A stretch of DNA of 64,000 nucleotides from Anaerolineae bacterium (GTDB lineage Bacteria > Chloroflexota > Anaerolineae > Anaerolineales > Villigracilaceae). The position numbers were made by a program, and so were the translations under genes. Below the pieces are notes generated by a model. It worked only from the letters and a program-made list of their open reading frames with translations. It searched no databases and had not been told where the DNA came from. The stretch is taken from positions 1-64,000 of the forward strand of contig JAFLCE010000007.1 in assembly GCA_017303655.1 (NCBI GenBank). Direction: 5' to 3'. Shown here one piece after another: positions 46,936-55,728 of this stretch; the stretch's first letter is position 1, and the number at the start of each line of letters is the position of its first letter.

Positions 46936-47946
46936 TTAACCACCTCCTTTAACAGTAGACTGACGCACAACCAATTGAGCCGGGAATTTCATTACACTGG
47001 GTTCAATCGTCTTGTTCTGAATAATTTCCATCAATTTACGGATGGCTTCCTGCCCAATCAGGGGCATATCCTGCCGCATGGTAGTAAGAGGCGGGTCAAA
47101 ATAAGAAGACAAAGGCATATCATCCACGCCAATGACCGAGAGTTGAGTCGGCACATCCAGCTTGAGATCACGAGCTGCGCGCATAATACCCATCGCCATA
47201 CGGTCGTTCTGGGCGAAGATGGCAGTCGGTAGATTTTTCTTATTCACAAAGTCGAGCAAGGCATCACTGCCCGAAGAAGCCGACCAATCCCCTTCAAAGA
47301 CCAAAGATGCATCGTACGAAATGCCAGCCTCTGACAATGCGAGCTTAAAGCCCACAAGACGGTCTTGTGAACAATCCTCTTCCATCGGTCCGGTGATCAG
47401 ACCAATGCGCTTGTGCCCAAGTGAGATCAAATGCTGAGTGGCTTCGTACGCCACCTTCTCATCATCCAGCGAGATCGAGCAGACGAGTTCATCATGTGAA
47501 CGCGCCCCCACGAACACCACCGGGAATTCTTTCGGAATATGCATGTAACGATCATCGGCATACGGGTTGATAACGATCAGCCCATCCACCCGCCGGTGAC
47601 CGACAAGCTCATCCACCAGGTCGTGGAATGCCAGCGGGTCCGATGCTGAAGACGACAACACAAAATAATTGTGCTGACGGGCTTCCACCTCGGCGCCTTC
47701 AATGACACTGGCAAAGGTATAGTCTGTAAGATTGGGGGAAATAATAGCGAGGGTGTGGGTCGAACCGCGTGCCATCGAACGCGCGATCGCACTGGGGCGG
47801 TAGCCCAATTGCTCAATAGCCGCCTCAACCACAGCACGGGTCTCCGGCAACACTTCCTCACTGCCGTTAATAACGCGCGAAACGGTCTGGTGAGAAACAC
47901 CTGCCTGGCGAGCAACATCACGAATAGTTGGGCGATTAGGAGCCAT
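46936..47946 (-). CDS. LacI-family transcriptional regulator (second locus)
   Basis: 336 residues. Helix-turn-helix TIRDVARQAGVSHQTVSRVI and hinge AIARSMARGS, then the sensor domain (TLAIISPNLTDYTFASVIEG to VIGVDDMPLSSYFDPPLTTM). It is first in the operon with the binding protein (72 bp downstream) and the permeases. Its own operator and promoters lie just upstream (47928-48012). It probably represses the importer operon and the divergent GH36-like gene until the sugar arrives. Confidence 0.94.
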   Translation of the reverse strand: MAPNRPTIRDVARQAGVSHQTVSRVINGSEEVLPETRAVVEAAIEQLGYRPSAIARSMARGSTHTLAIISPNLTDYTFASVIEGAEVEARQHNYFVLSSSASDPLAFHDLVDELVGHRRVDGLIVINPYADDRYMHIPKEFPVVFVGARSHDELVCSISLDDEKVAYEATQHLISLGHKRIGLITGPMEEDCSQDRLVGFKLALSEAGISYDASLVFEGDWSASSGSDALLDFVNKKNLPTAIFAQNDRMAMGIMRAARDLKLDVPTQLSVIGVDDMPLSSYFDPPLTTMRQDMPLIGQEAIRKLMEIIQNKTIEPSVMKFPAQLVVRQSTVKGGG

Positions 47947-47956
47947 TTGATATAAT
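47928..47956 (+). promoter_or_regulatory. Promoter of the GH36-like gene
   Basis: TTGGGC, 17-bp spacer, TATAAT on the plus strand; it starts inside the 5' end of the LacI gene, and its -10 touches the operator. Confidence 0.6.
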
Positions 47957-47982
47957 GTTACCGGTCACGTGAACGGTAACAT
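47955..47982. promoter_or_regulatory. LacI-family operator between divergent promoters
   Basis: Perfect 9-bp arms ATGTTACCG / CGGTAACAT around a 10-bp centre. The half-sites GTTACC / GGTAAC match those in the 36-bp operator at 30855-30890, although the spacing differs. Confidence 0.8.
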
Positions 47983-47983
47983 G

Positions 47984-48012
47984 AGTCTACAAGAAGATAA
48001 TGCCTTTGTCAA
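47984..48012 (-). promoter_or_regulatory. Promoter of the second LacI operon
   Basis: On the minus strand: TTGACA, 17-bp spacer, TAGACT, with the operator directly downstream of the -10, which suits repression. Confidence 0.7.
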
Positions 48013-48040
48013 GTAGGCAAATCGAAATTGAGGTGTTTTG

Positions 48041-50218
48041 ATGGTCAAAATTAATGCCGATCTGCCCCTAATTCAGGCAAATACCCCCAACTACACTTGG
48101 GAATGGAACGCCGAAACCGATGTCTTTTGCCTATACGACATAAATAAGCGCCTCATCTCCCGCGCCCAGCACTGCCCATTACTCGTCACCTCCCCCGCCC
48201 AATCAGATTTTTCAACTCCCACCTACCACATCGAAGGCAAACGAATCTCCATCACTTATCATGGACAAAACCCCGCCTCTTCCTTAACTGTGAGCTGGTC
48301 CTTCCACACAGACTTCATCTCCCTCGAACCGCTTCTCCTCAATTCACCCGAAGCCGTGGCTATCGCCCAAATCATCTACTTCCCCGAAAAAGACGGTGAC
48401 TCATACAAACCGTCCATGTACAGCCATTACGCTGTGGTACCCGGCTTGTGTATGAGCACTAACATCAACCCCGTGGTGGACTTGCATTCGCGCCTAAACA
48501 CTACCACTGTCCTCGGCTCTGGTGCCATGCGTGGACCCGGACTCACACAGCAATGGGGTTTACCCGCGCATTACTTCTGCACCTTCAACACCTCCGACCG
48601 CTGGAATGCCATCGGCGCAAAAGACCTTCAAACCCAGGCTGCTTGCTGGGGTCTCGCCGAATTGCCGCAAGGCGACTTCCGTTTGGAAATCCGCGAGATC
48701 GGCATCAGTCCCATACTCAACCTGCGCAGCGACTTATGGAAACACAAGCCCAATAAACTCGGTTTCAACTTCTTCATTACTTTCGGCGAAAATTATCACG
48801 AAGCCATTCGCAGCTATTACCAAATCCTTCAACGCGAAAAAGTAATCGCCCCGAAAAACAAAAAACTCTCGCCCAAAAAGACAGATGTACTACTTGCCCC
48901 GCAATACAACACCTGGGGCGTCGAATCTGCTAAAGCCCTCCCCCCCGAAGAATTGACCGAAGACATCGTCAAAAATATCTTCCATAAATTTCAAGAGTCC
49001 GGCATGCTGGCACGCACCTTCGTCATCGACGATAAATGGGAAGGGCAATACGGCGAGCTTAAACATGACTCCGAACGCTTCCCCCATTTTGAAGAATTAC
49101 TCAAAGACATCCGCGCGCAGGGATATCACCTCGGCTTATGGGCAGCATTCCTGCGCTGTCAGAATCCCGCCGCCCTCGGCTTGGGCGAATCACATTTACT
49201 GCAAACTCACGCAGGTGAGCCGCTATGGCTGGCGCACCAAACCTCACGTTATGGCATCTTCGATGTCACCCAGCCCAAAGTGCAAGCGGTGTTGCGCGAA
49301 CGCGCCAAAGAATTCATCCGTCGCTACACCCCCGACCTGATCAAATTTGACTTTGGCTACGAGTTGCCTTCTTTAGATGTCGCCGCCCCAGCGGATATGG
49401 ACTGGGCAGGCGAACGTCTCCTGCAAAAGGGGTTGGACGTTATCGTGGGCGCGATGAAAGAGGAAAACCCAGACCTCGTCATCATGTATTACGGTCTCTC
49501 ACCTCTGCTCATCGGCTATTACGACCTGCACAGCCCTGACGACTTGGTCTACTGCGTTGGCGATTACGACCTTGAAACCAATCGCCGAGTCTTCTTCAGC
49601 AGCCTGTGCGGCGAACTCGGCATGCCCACCTACAGCTCCTCCGGCTACGACTGGGACTCTGCCATCGACATCTGGTTTGACTCTGTCGCTTCGGGCAGCC
49701 TCGGCTCGTTGCATTGTTTCGACGGTGACGAGAACGGGGAAAAACCGTCAGCGAAGCAGATTGCTAAATTTAACGGGCTCAGCTCCCTCGTTAGGAAAGA
49801 GGCGTTCTTCAGCACCAAGCCAGTCCACGCCAAATGGCAGGGAATCCGTGCGGGCTTGGCGCCATCCTGGGAGCGAGTCGAAAACGGCAAGACGGTTTTG
49901 CTTGCGCTGCGAACGCATCAATTTGATGGCAAGCCGACACCCAATGGTTATAAAGATATTGCGCAAACCAATATCATGCTCGTTGTGGCTGCGCTCGATG
50001 ACAACTCTATTTCTGAGTCGACCCACATTGGGATCGTCCCGTTTGACGACGGCAGGTGTACGCTCAAGCTTAAGCACAAGACTGCGGCAATCACTGAACA
50101 TTATCTTAGCGGAAATAAAACCCAAAGCCGTCAGGCATTTACGAATGAACTCTCACTAGACATGCAACAAGTTCGCGGGAACGAAACCATTGAATGGATC
50201 GAGATCAACCTAACGTAG
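48041..50218 (+). CDS. GH36/clan GH-D-like alpha-glycosidase
   Basis: 725 residues. A beta-rich N-terminal part (about 1-260) is followed by a TIM barrel with FVIDDKWEGQYGEL, SERFPHFEELLKDI, YHLGLWAAFL and the probable nucleophile Asp in LIKFDFGYELPS (about 436), then LDWDS-like GYDWDSAIDIWFD. This layout fits alpha-galactosidase-type GH36 relatives more than GH31, but similarity is loose. No signal peptide, so cytoplasmic. It is divergent from the LacI operon and shares its operator, so it likely cleaves the imported oligosaccharide. galK/galT elsewhere would use galactose if that is the product. Confidence 0.7.
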   Translation: MVKINADLPLIQANTPNYTWEWNAETDVFCLYDINKRLISRAQHCPLLVTSPAQSDFSTPTYHIEGKRISITYHGQNPASSLTVSWSFHTDFISLEPLLLNSPEAVAIAQIIYFPEKDGDSYKPSMYSHYAVVPGLCMSTNINPVVDLHSRLNTTTVLGSGAMRGPGLTQQWGLPAHYFCTFNTSDRWNAIGAKDLQTQAACWGLAELPQGDFRLEIREIGISPILNLRSDLWKHKPNKLGFNFFITFGENYHEAIRSYYQILQREKVIAPKNKKLSPKKTDVLLAPQYNTWGVESAKALPPEELTEDIVKNIFHKFQESGMLARTFVIDDKWEGQYGELKHDSERFPHFEELLKDIRAQGYHLGLWAAFLRCQNPAALGLGESHLLQTHAGEPLWLAHQTSRYGIFDVTQPKVQAVLRERAKEFIRRYTPDLIKFDFGYELPSLDVAAPADMDWAGERLLQKGLDVIVGAMKEENPDLVIMYYGLSPLLIGYYDLHSPDDLVYCVGDYDLETNRRVFFSSLCGELGMPTYSSSGYDWDSAIDIWFDSVASGSLGSLHCFDGDENGEKPSAKQIAKFNGLSSLVRKEAFFSTKPVHAKWQGIRAGLAPSWERVENGKTVLLALRTHQFDGKPTPNGYKDIAQTNIMLVVAALDDNSISESTHIGIVPFDDGRCTLKLKHKTAAITEHYLSGNKTQSRQAFTNELSLDMQQVRGNETIEWIEINLT

Positions 50219-50280
50219 TATAAAAAATTCGCGTGCTTTGCTAAAAATAATTGTGGTATCTTTGGGAAAAGGAACTTGAC

Positions 50281-50892
50281 ATGCCAAACGCCACAACTTC
50301 CTATAACTCACTTGAAGAAGTGCTTGCATCCATCCGCGGTTTGAAAGACGATCCGCTTGCCAATGCGGGCACGAACATTGTCATCAGTCGCGGCAACCCC
50401 AAAGCCAGGCTCTTGCTGATCGGCGAAGCGCCGGGTCCGCAGGAAAATATCAAAGGGAAACCTTTTGTGGGTCCTGCTGGTCAACTGCTAGATAAGATCT
50501 TACAAGCGGGAGAATTTGACCCGGAAAATGATGTATACATCACCAACTCGGTCTTTCGCATGCCGCCCGGTGATGACGGTAAATCTTTCCGCAAGCCGAA
50601 CGACAAAGAGATCGAGTTTTATCGTCCGTTCGTGTTTGAGATCATCCGCCAAATTGACCCGCTCGTGATTTTGTTGACCGGCAACGTAGCCTGTCAGGCG
50701 ATTCTGCAAAAGACGGGCATCACCTCCCTGCGCGGCAAATGGATAGAGTTGGATGGACGCTGGCTCATGCCCATCTTCCACCCTTCCTATTTATTGCGCA
50801 ATCAATCGCGTGAGCCCGGCTCGCCCAAGTCACTGATGTGGGAAGACGTCCGCGAGGTGCGGCGAAAATACGACGAATTGCTAGGAAAATAA
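50281..50892 (+). CDS. Uracil-DNA glycosylase of family 4/5 type lacking the iron-sulfur cysteines
   Basis: 203 residues; removes uracil from DNA. Family motifs GEAPGPQENIKGKPFVGPAG (48-67) and FHPSYLLRN (166-174) are intact. Family 4 enzymes bind a [4Fe-4S] cluster with four Cys. Here the only Cys is at 138 (GNVACQA), and the four usual positions hold other residues: none near LKDDPLANAG, Arg93 at NSVFRMPPG, Tyr114 at EIEFYRPF. The start at 50281 is preceded by AAAAGGAAC. The gene is alone with a terminator behind it. Confidence 0.85.
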   Translation: MPNATTSYNSLEEVLASIRGLKDDPLANAGTNIVISRGNPKARLLLIGEAPGPQENIKGKPFVGPAGQLLDKILQAGEFDPENDVYITNSVFRMPPGDDGKSFRKPNDKEIEFYRPFVFEIIRQIDPLVILLTGNVACQAILQKTGITSLRGKWIELDGRWLMPIFHPSYLLRNQSREPGSPKSLMWEDVREVRRKYDELLGK

Positions 50893-50895
50893 GCA

Positions 50896-50926
50896 AGAGA
50901 CTGTCACCTTTGAGGTGACAGTCTCT
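50896..50926 (+). terminator. Terminator of the uracil-DNA glycosylase gene
   Basis: Perfect 14-bp stem AGAGACTGTCACCT with a 3-nt loop, followed by TTTT. Confidence 0.93.
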
Positions 50927-50950
50927 TTTTAATCGAATCCGGACCGCTCT

Positions 50951-50959
50951 TGGTATAAT
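50951..50959 (+). promoter_or_regulatory. Extended -10 promoter of miaB
   Basis: TGGTATAAT, an extended -10 element (TG-N-TATAAT), 24 bp before the miaB start; no clear -35. Confidence 0.6.
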
Positions 50960-50982
50960 TCCGCTCTATTTTAGGAGCACGC

Positions 50983-52320
50983 ATGAAATACCATATCTGG
51001 ACCGAAGGCTGCCAAATGAACGTCGCCGACTCACAGCGGGTCGGTGCGTCTTTAGAGCATCTCGGTTATACCCTTACTGAAACCATCGAAGAAGCTGACG
51101 TTATTGTCTTAAATACCTGTGTCGTCCGTCAATCTGCTGAAGACAAAGCCATGGGGCGCGTTACCTCGCTTGCGCCGCTCAAGAAGAAGAACCCCAATTT
51201 AGTCATTAATTTAATGGGCTGCATGGTTGGCGTGCGCGGCGCGGAGAAATTACGCGAAAAACTTCCATTCGTGGATGTCTTCTCCCCGCCCTCTGACCCG
51301 GGTCCCTTGATCTCGCATCTCACACAGGGCGAGGTTCAATCACTCGAAGATTCTGAAACCACGCGACGCTTCTTGATGATGGATGAAGAACTCAAACTGC
51401 CGGTCGCTGAGCAAGGCAAGACCGTCAGCGTGCATGTACCCATCGTTTATGGCTGTTCGCACGCCTGCACCTTCTGCATCATCCCCTCCAAACGCGGCGG
51501 CGAACGTTCTCGTCCCGTCGGCGATATCGTTGGCGAAGTTCGTTCACTCGCACGACAGGGTGTGAAAGAAATTACCCTGCTTGGTCAGATCGTGGACCGT
51601 TACGGCAAGGATATTCCCGACGGTCCCAATCTCGCCGCGCTCTTGCGCGTTTTGCATGAAGTCGAGGGCATCGAGCGCATCCGCTTCTTAACCTCGCACC
51701 CCAATTATTTCGACGACGACCTCATTCACGCCATTGCCGAACTTCCACGCGTGATGCCACACATCGAACTACCCATCCAAGCAGGCGATGACGAAGTGCT
51801 CGTCAATATGAAACGCGGATACACCCAGCAGCAATTCCGCGACCTTGTGGCAAAAATTCGCCAGCATATTCCAAACTGCTCCATCGCAACGGATATCATT
51901 GTCGGCTTCCCAGGCGAAACCGAGGAACAGTTCATGGAAACGCACCGCGTCTTATCGGACCTCAAGCTGGATGTTGCCCATCTAGCCCGTTACTCGCTGA
52001 GAGAGGGAACCGTCGCCACCCGCCGCATGGATGATAACGTCCCCGAAGAAGATAAACTCCGCCGCCTGCACATGTTGGACAACTTACAGGAGGAGATCGT
52101 CGCTGAGATCAACAAAAAATATCTCGGCGAAACCGTCGAAGTCCTCTTCGAAGATAAGGTCAAAGGTCGCTGGCGCGGACGCACCCCCACCAATAAACTC
52201 GTCTTTGTAGAAAGTGAAGAAGACCTGCGCGGAAAACTTCTGCCCGTCACCATCACCTGGACGGGTCCGTGGTCGATGCAGGCAAATTTGATCAGACAGC
52301 CCGAGCTACTTTCAATATAA
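50983..52320 (+). CDS. miaB: tRNA 2-methylthio-N6-isopentenyladenosine37 synthase
   Basis: 445 residues; methylthiolates i6A37 in tRNAs. Three domains: UPF0004 N-terminal part with TEGCQMNVADSQRV, LNTCVVR and LMGCMVG supplying three Cys for one cluster; radical SAM part with CSHACTFC (about 157-164) for the second cluster; TRAM domain at the end (VEVLFEDKVKGRWRGRTPTN). TTTAGGAG precedes the ATG. Monocistronic, followed by a palindromic repeat that starts at the stop codon. Confidence 0.94.
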   Translation: MKYHIWTEGCQMNVADSQRVGASLEHLGYTLTETIEEADVIVLNTCVVRQSAEDKAMGRVTSLAPLKKKNPNLVINLMGCMVGVRGAEKLREKLPFVDVFSPPSDPGPLISHLTQGEVQSLEDSETTRRFLMMDEELKLPVAEQGKTVSVHVPIVYGCSHACTFCIIPSKRGGERSRPVGDIVGEVRSLARQGVKEITLLGQIVDRYGKDIPDGPNLAALLRVLHEVEGIERIRFLTSHPNYFDDDLIHAIAELPRVMPHIELPIQAGDDEVLVNMKRGYTQQQFRDLVAKIRQHIPNCSIATDIIVGFPGETEEQFMETHRVLSDLKLDVAHLARYSLREGTVATRRMDDNVPEEDKLRRLHMLDNLQEEIVAEINKKYLGETVEVLFEDKVKGRWRGRTPTNKLVFVESEEDLRGKLLPVTITWTGPWSMQANLIRQPELLSI

Positions 52321-52354
52321 AACGTAGGGGCGGGGTAACCCCGCCCCTACGTTT
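52320..52354. repeat. GTAGGGGCGGGG palindrome, terminator-like
   Basis: 14-bp perfect arms ACGTAGGGGCGGGG / CCCCGCCCCTACGT with a 3-nt loop and a TTTTT tail, starting at the last base of miaB. Related to the palindrome at 39205-39235 and to the GTAGG/CCTAC unit at 18409. Confidence 0.8.
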
Positions 52355-52359
52355 TTAAT

Positions 52360-52399
52360 CCCCTCTCCCTATGGGAGAGGGCTAGGGTGAGGGCGGGGG
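52360..52399. repeat. CCCTCTCCC repeat, common intergenic element
   Basis: Hairpin CCTCTCCC-TAT-GGGAGAGG followed by GCTAGGGTGAGGGCGGGGG. Such CCCTCACCCTAACCCTCTCCC elements are scattered through many bacterial genomes. Confidence 0.7.
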
Positions 52400-52416
52400 T
52401 TATAATTTCATTTATC

Positions 52417-53334
52417 ATGTCCACCATAGAACTTTTCAATACCTTTGCCAACAATCTATTACCCATCATGCTCATTGCCGCGGCAGGTTATGTCCTCGGT
52501 AAAACGCTTACCGTCGATTCGCGTACCATCGGGCGTGTGGTTTTCTATATTTTCAGCCCTCTGCTGGTCTTTAATTTAATGGTCACCAGCCAGTTGAATC
52601 TTCAACAGGCGCTTCTCACCATTGGATATACCACCGCCGTCATTACCGTAATGGGCACAGTCGCCTTCATCCTTGGCAAGTTGTTCCGCCTCGAACGCAC
52701 ACACCTGCTGGTCGTCATTCTCACGGTAGCTTTTGGCAACACCGGCAATTATGGTTTGCCTTTGGTCAAGTTTGCCTTCGGAGATGAAGCGTTGGCAGCC
52801 GCATCCATCTTTTATGTCACCACCACAATCTTGTTCAATACAGTCGGGGTAGTCATCGCCTCGCTTGGGCATTTGGATTTGAAATCCGCTATACTGGGAG
52901 TGTTTCGCCTGCCGATCGTATATGCGGTAATGATCGCTTTGCTGGTCAAGGGCTTTGGGGTTGAAATTCCCCTACCACTCTCGCGCACCATCGAGATCGC
53001 CGCGAATGGAGCCATCCCTGCCATGCTCATCCTACTCGGCTTGGAACTGACCCGCATCGAATGGACGCACAGCCTGCGTGCCACAAGTTTAGGTGTTGCC
53101 ATAAAACTACTTGTGGGACCACTGGTTGGGTTACTGCTGGCAAGTCTGTTCGGGCTTGAGGGTCATATGCAGCAGGGCAGTGCAATCGAAGCCGCCATGC
53201 CCGCTGCGGTTGCAACAACCGTGGTTTCAACAGAATACAAACTGGAACCATCCCTCGTCACCGCCATCGTCTTTTTTGGAACCATCCTGAGTCCGCTTAC
53301 CCTAACGCCACTGATCGTTTTCCTTGCGAGGTAA
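52417..53334 (+). CDS. AEC-family transporter
   Basis: 305 residues, ten hydrophobic helices, auxin efflux carrier family. Start NNLLPIMLIAAAGYVLGKTL; later FGNTGNYGLPLVKFAFG and a second half with AMPAAVATTVVSTEYKLEP. Members carry small acids such as malonate or malate; substrate unknown here. The start at 52417 fits family N-termini. A TATAAT lies only 10 bp upstream, so the transcript may be almost leaderless. The next gene starts within its stop codon. Confidence 0.88.
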   Translation: MSTIELFNTFANNLLPIMLIAAAGYVLGKTLTVDSRTIGRVVFYIFSPLLVFNLMVTSQLNLQQALLTIGYTTAVITVMGTVAFILGKLFRLERTHLLVVILTVAFGNTGNYGLPLVKFAFGDEALAAASIFYVTTTILFNTVGVVIASLGHLDLKSAILGVFRLPIVYAVMIALLVKGFGVEIPLPLSRTIEIAANGAIPAMLILLGLELTRIEWTHSLRATSLGVAIKLLVGPLVGLLLASLFGLEGHMQQGSAIEAAMPAAVATTVVSTEYKLEPSLVTAIVFFGTILSPLTLTPLIVFLAR

Positions 53335-54569
53335 TGAATATGTCCGCCACACGTAATAGAATATTGCAAGTCATTGTGGTCACGCTTCTCGTGGCAACCC
53401 TGTCTCTGAAACCCGAACAGGCACAGGCGCAAGAAGGAATCGTGGTTGAAAATCCACAAGCGATACCAGATTTCGGAAAGTCAATCACGTTTACAGCGAG
53501 GATCAAATCGTCACTTCCCATCCAACAGGCATCTTTGTTATTCCGCGGAGTCAATGAAGAAGTGACCCGGGTGGAAACGCTGCAAGTTGCTGAAGATGGC
53601 TCAGTGACTTTCGTGTACGATGCCTCGTTGAATGTTTTTCCGCCATTCAGTTCAATCGTGTTTTGGTTTCAAGCAACGCTGAGTGACGGCAAAACATACA
53701 CCAGCGACTCGACGCAGTTTCAATACAATGATGACCGTTTCCCCTGGCGGGATATCTCACAGGCGAACGTTACAATTCATTGGTATGCGGGGGATGATAG
53801 CTTCGGCACAACCGCTTTGGATAGCGCTGGAGCTGGAATGCTCTCAATGAAAGATTTTATTCCCATCTCACTAACCGACCCGATCCACGTCTACATTTAT
53901 TCAAATGTGAATGACCTGGCAGATACCATGCTGCTTGGCGGGCGCGAATGGGCGGGCGGGCATGCCCATGCCGAGCTTGGTGTGGTGTTAGTCGCAATCC
54001 CTCCGGGTCCTAATCAATTCTCCGAAATGGAAACTCTGATTCCGCATGAGCTTGCACATGTGATGTTGTACCGTGCGTTAGGCGATAACTATTACAAACA
54101 ACCTGCTTGGCTGATTGAAGGCATCGCCTCGATGGTGGAACTCTATCCCAACCCTGATTATGCGCGTGCTTTGGAGATTGCGGGAGTAAACAACACCTTG
54201 ATTCCATTTGGGGACTTATGCGCCTCTTTCCCCGCCGATTCGGGTTCAGCGTATTTAGCCTATGCCCAGTCCCAATCTTTTGTTACCTACATTCGCGATT
54301 CATTTGGCGTGTCTGGGCTTTCACGCCTGACGAGTACCTACAGCGACGGATTCGACTGTGATCTGGGTGTCACCAGAGCACTTGGTTCTTCACTCAACCA
54401 ATTAGATTCGCGCTGGCGTGAAAATGTGCTGGGGCAAAATCGCGGCGGCGTGGCAGTTCGTAACCTGCTTCCATTTCTGTTATTGCTTGTCATTGTTCTG
54501 ATCGTGCCCATCTGGGGTGCCATCGACATGATGCGCCAGCGGAGGAAACATGCAGCACAATCCAAATGA
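53334..54569 (+). CDS. Peptidase MA-like metalloprotease, membrane bound
   Basis: 411 residues. Signal peptide (VIVVTLLVATLSLKPEQAQA), a beta domain (about 35-140), then a gluzincin part with the zinc motif IPHELAHVMLYRAL and the downstream Glu in WLIEGIASMVE. A C-terminal membrane helix (about 380-400) anchors it with a short basic tail inside. The family is called peptidase MA-like; targets are unknown. The ATG overlaps the stop of the AEC gene (TAATG), and the acylphosphatase gene overlaps its end by 20 bp, so the three are probably co-translated. Confidence 0.82.
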   Translation: MNMSATRNRILQVIVVTLLVATLSLKPEQAQAQEGIVVENPQAIPDFGKSITFTARIKSSLPIQQASLLFRGVNEEVTRVETLQVAEDGSVTFVYDASLNVFPPFSSIVFWFQATLSDGKTYTSDSTQFQYNDDRFPWRDISQANVTIHWYAGDDSFGTTALDSAGAGMLSMKDFIPISLTDPIHVYIYSNVNDLADTMLLGGREWAGGHAHAELGVVLVAIPPGPNQFSEMETLIPHELAHVMLYRALGDNYYKQPAWLIEGIASMVELYPNPDYARALEIAGVNNTLIPFGDLCASFPADSGSAYLAYAQSQSFVTYIRDSFGVSGLSRLTSTYSDGFDCDLGVTRALGSSLNQLDSRWRENVLGQNRGGVAVRNLLPFLLLLVIVLIVPIWGAIDMMRQRRKHAAQSK

Positions 54570-54852
54570 GTTGGTCCGCGCTCACATCTGGGTCAAGGGA
54601 CACGTGCAAGGTGTTGGCTTTCGCGCCCATGTGGAATACCATGCTCGCCAGATCGGCGGCATCACCGGCTGGGTACGTAACGTCGGCTGGAATACAGTGG
54701 AAGCCATTGCTGAAGGAAGCCGCGGAAATGTGGAGCGTCTTATCGCGATGATGCGAGAAGGTCCACGCGCCTCACGAGTGGATGAGGCTAAGATCGAATA
54801 TGAAACAATAACAGGAGAATTTTCTGAATTTGGGGTGAAGCGAAGTATGTAA
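54550..54852 (+). CDS. Acylphosphatase
   Basis: 100 residues, normal length. The signature GHVQGVGFRAHVEYHA supplies the catalytic Arg and phosphate loop, and ITGWVRNVGWNTVEAIAEG supplies the catalytic Asn. It hydrolyses carboxyl-phosphate bonds; the physiological substrate is uncertain. It overlaps the preceding protease gene. Confidence 0.93.
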   Translation: MQHNPNELVRAHIWVKGHVQGVGFRAHVEYHARQIGGITGWVRNVGWNTVEAIAEGSRGNVERLIAMMREGPRASRVDEAKIEYETITGEFSEFGVKRSM

Positions 54853-54878
54853 ATGCAATTTAAATTTAAAGTCAGGTT

Positions 54879-55592
54879 TTAACCAAATCCCAAGCCGCGT
54901 TCCTTCAACGAAACCCATTTCCCCTGTCCGATCACAAGATGATCCAATACATCGATATCCAATAATTTCCCTGCCTGCACCACAGCACGGGTCACGGCAA
55001 CGTCGTCTGGACTGGGGGTTGGGTCGCCGCTGGGGTGATTGTGCGTAACAATGATCGCCGAGGCATTTGCACGGATCGCCTCCTTGAACAATTCCCCCAC
55101 CCGTACCTGCGAAGAATTAACAGAGCCTTTATAAACTTCAACGATTGCTAACACGCGGTTTCTTCTATCTAGAAGCAATACTCGCAAATGTTCCTGCTCC
55201 AAAGCAGACATCTCATATTGCACGAGCGCAGCCGCATCTGCTGGGCTGTTAATGGCAAGTTTTTCTTCCGGCGCTTCGAACGTGAGTCTTCTACCCAGTT
55301 CTATCGCCGCCTTGATCTGAGATGCCTTAGCTTCTCCCATGCCATGCTGATCCATTATATCTTTGAAAGGCGCACGATGCAGCCCACGCAACCCGCCAAA
55401 TGCTTGTAACAAACGTTGCCCCACTTCGACGGCATTTTCACCCTGCACCCCTACGCGGAGAAGAATCGCAAGCAGTTCTGCATTGGTCAATGCCTGTGGT
55501 CCCAGCGTTGCAAGACGCTCGCGTGGACGGTCCGATTCATGCAGGTCTGAAATTCGATATGTGGGTTTGTTAGCAGGATTAGGTTCAGTCAC
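54879..55592 (-). CDS. radC: RadC/JAB-domain protein
   Basis: 237 residues. An N-terminal helix-hairpin-helix part ([32 protein letters not shown]) precedes a JAMM/MPN metalloprotease-like domain with [18 protein letters not shown] and [15 protein letters not shown]. The family was named for DNA repair, but its actual role is unclear. Its gene ends 27 bp from the acylphosphatase on the other strand. No operon partner. Confidence 0.93.
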   Translation of the reverse strand: MTEPNPANKPTYRISDLHESDRPRERLATLGPQALTNAELLAILLRVGVQGENAVEVGQRLLQAFGGLRGLHRAPFKDIMDQHGMGEAKASQIKAAIELGRRLTFEAPEEKLAINSPADAAALVQYEMSALEQEHLRVLLLDRRNRVLAIVEVYKGSVNSSQVRVGELFKEAIRANASAIIVTHNHPSGDPTPSPDDVAVTRAVVQAGKLLDIDVLDHLVIGQGKWVSLKERGLGFG

Positions 55593-55679
55593 AGTGCCTC
55601 CCTATTGCTTGGGTTAGTCTATTTTACAACTATTTTAATTTATCTGGGTAGTTCAAGTCACTCATACGTGTGTCCTTAA

Positions 55680-55720
55680 ATAACAAGCTCACCTACAAAA
55701 AATGTAGGCGAGCTTGTTAT
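55680..55720. terminator. Terminator hairpin, 18-bp stem
   Basis: Arms ATAACAAGCTCACCTACA / TGTAGGCGAGCTTGTTAT, one mismatch, loop AAAAA, beside the end of the Pro/Thr surface protein on the minus strand. Confidence 0.88.
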
Positions 55721-55728
55721 AAAACTAC

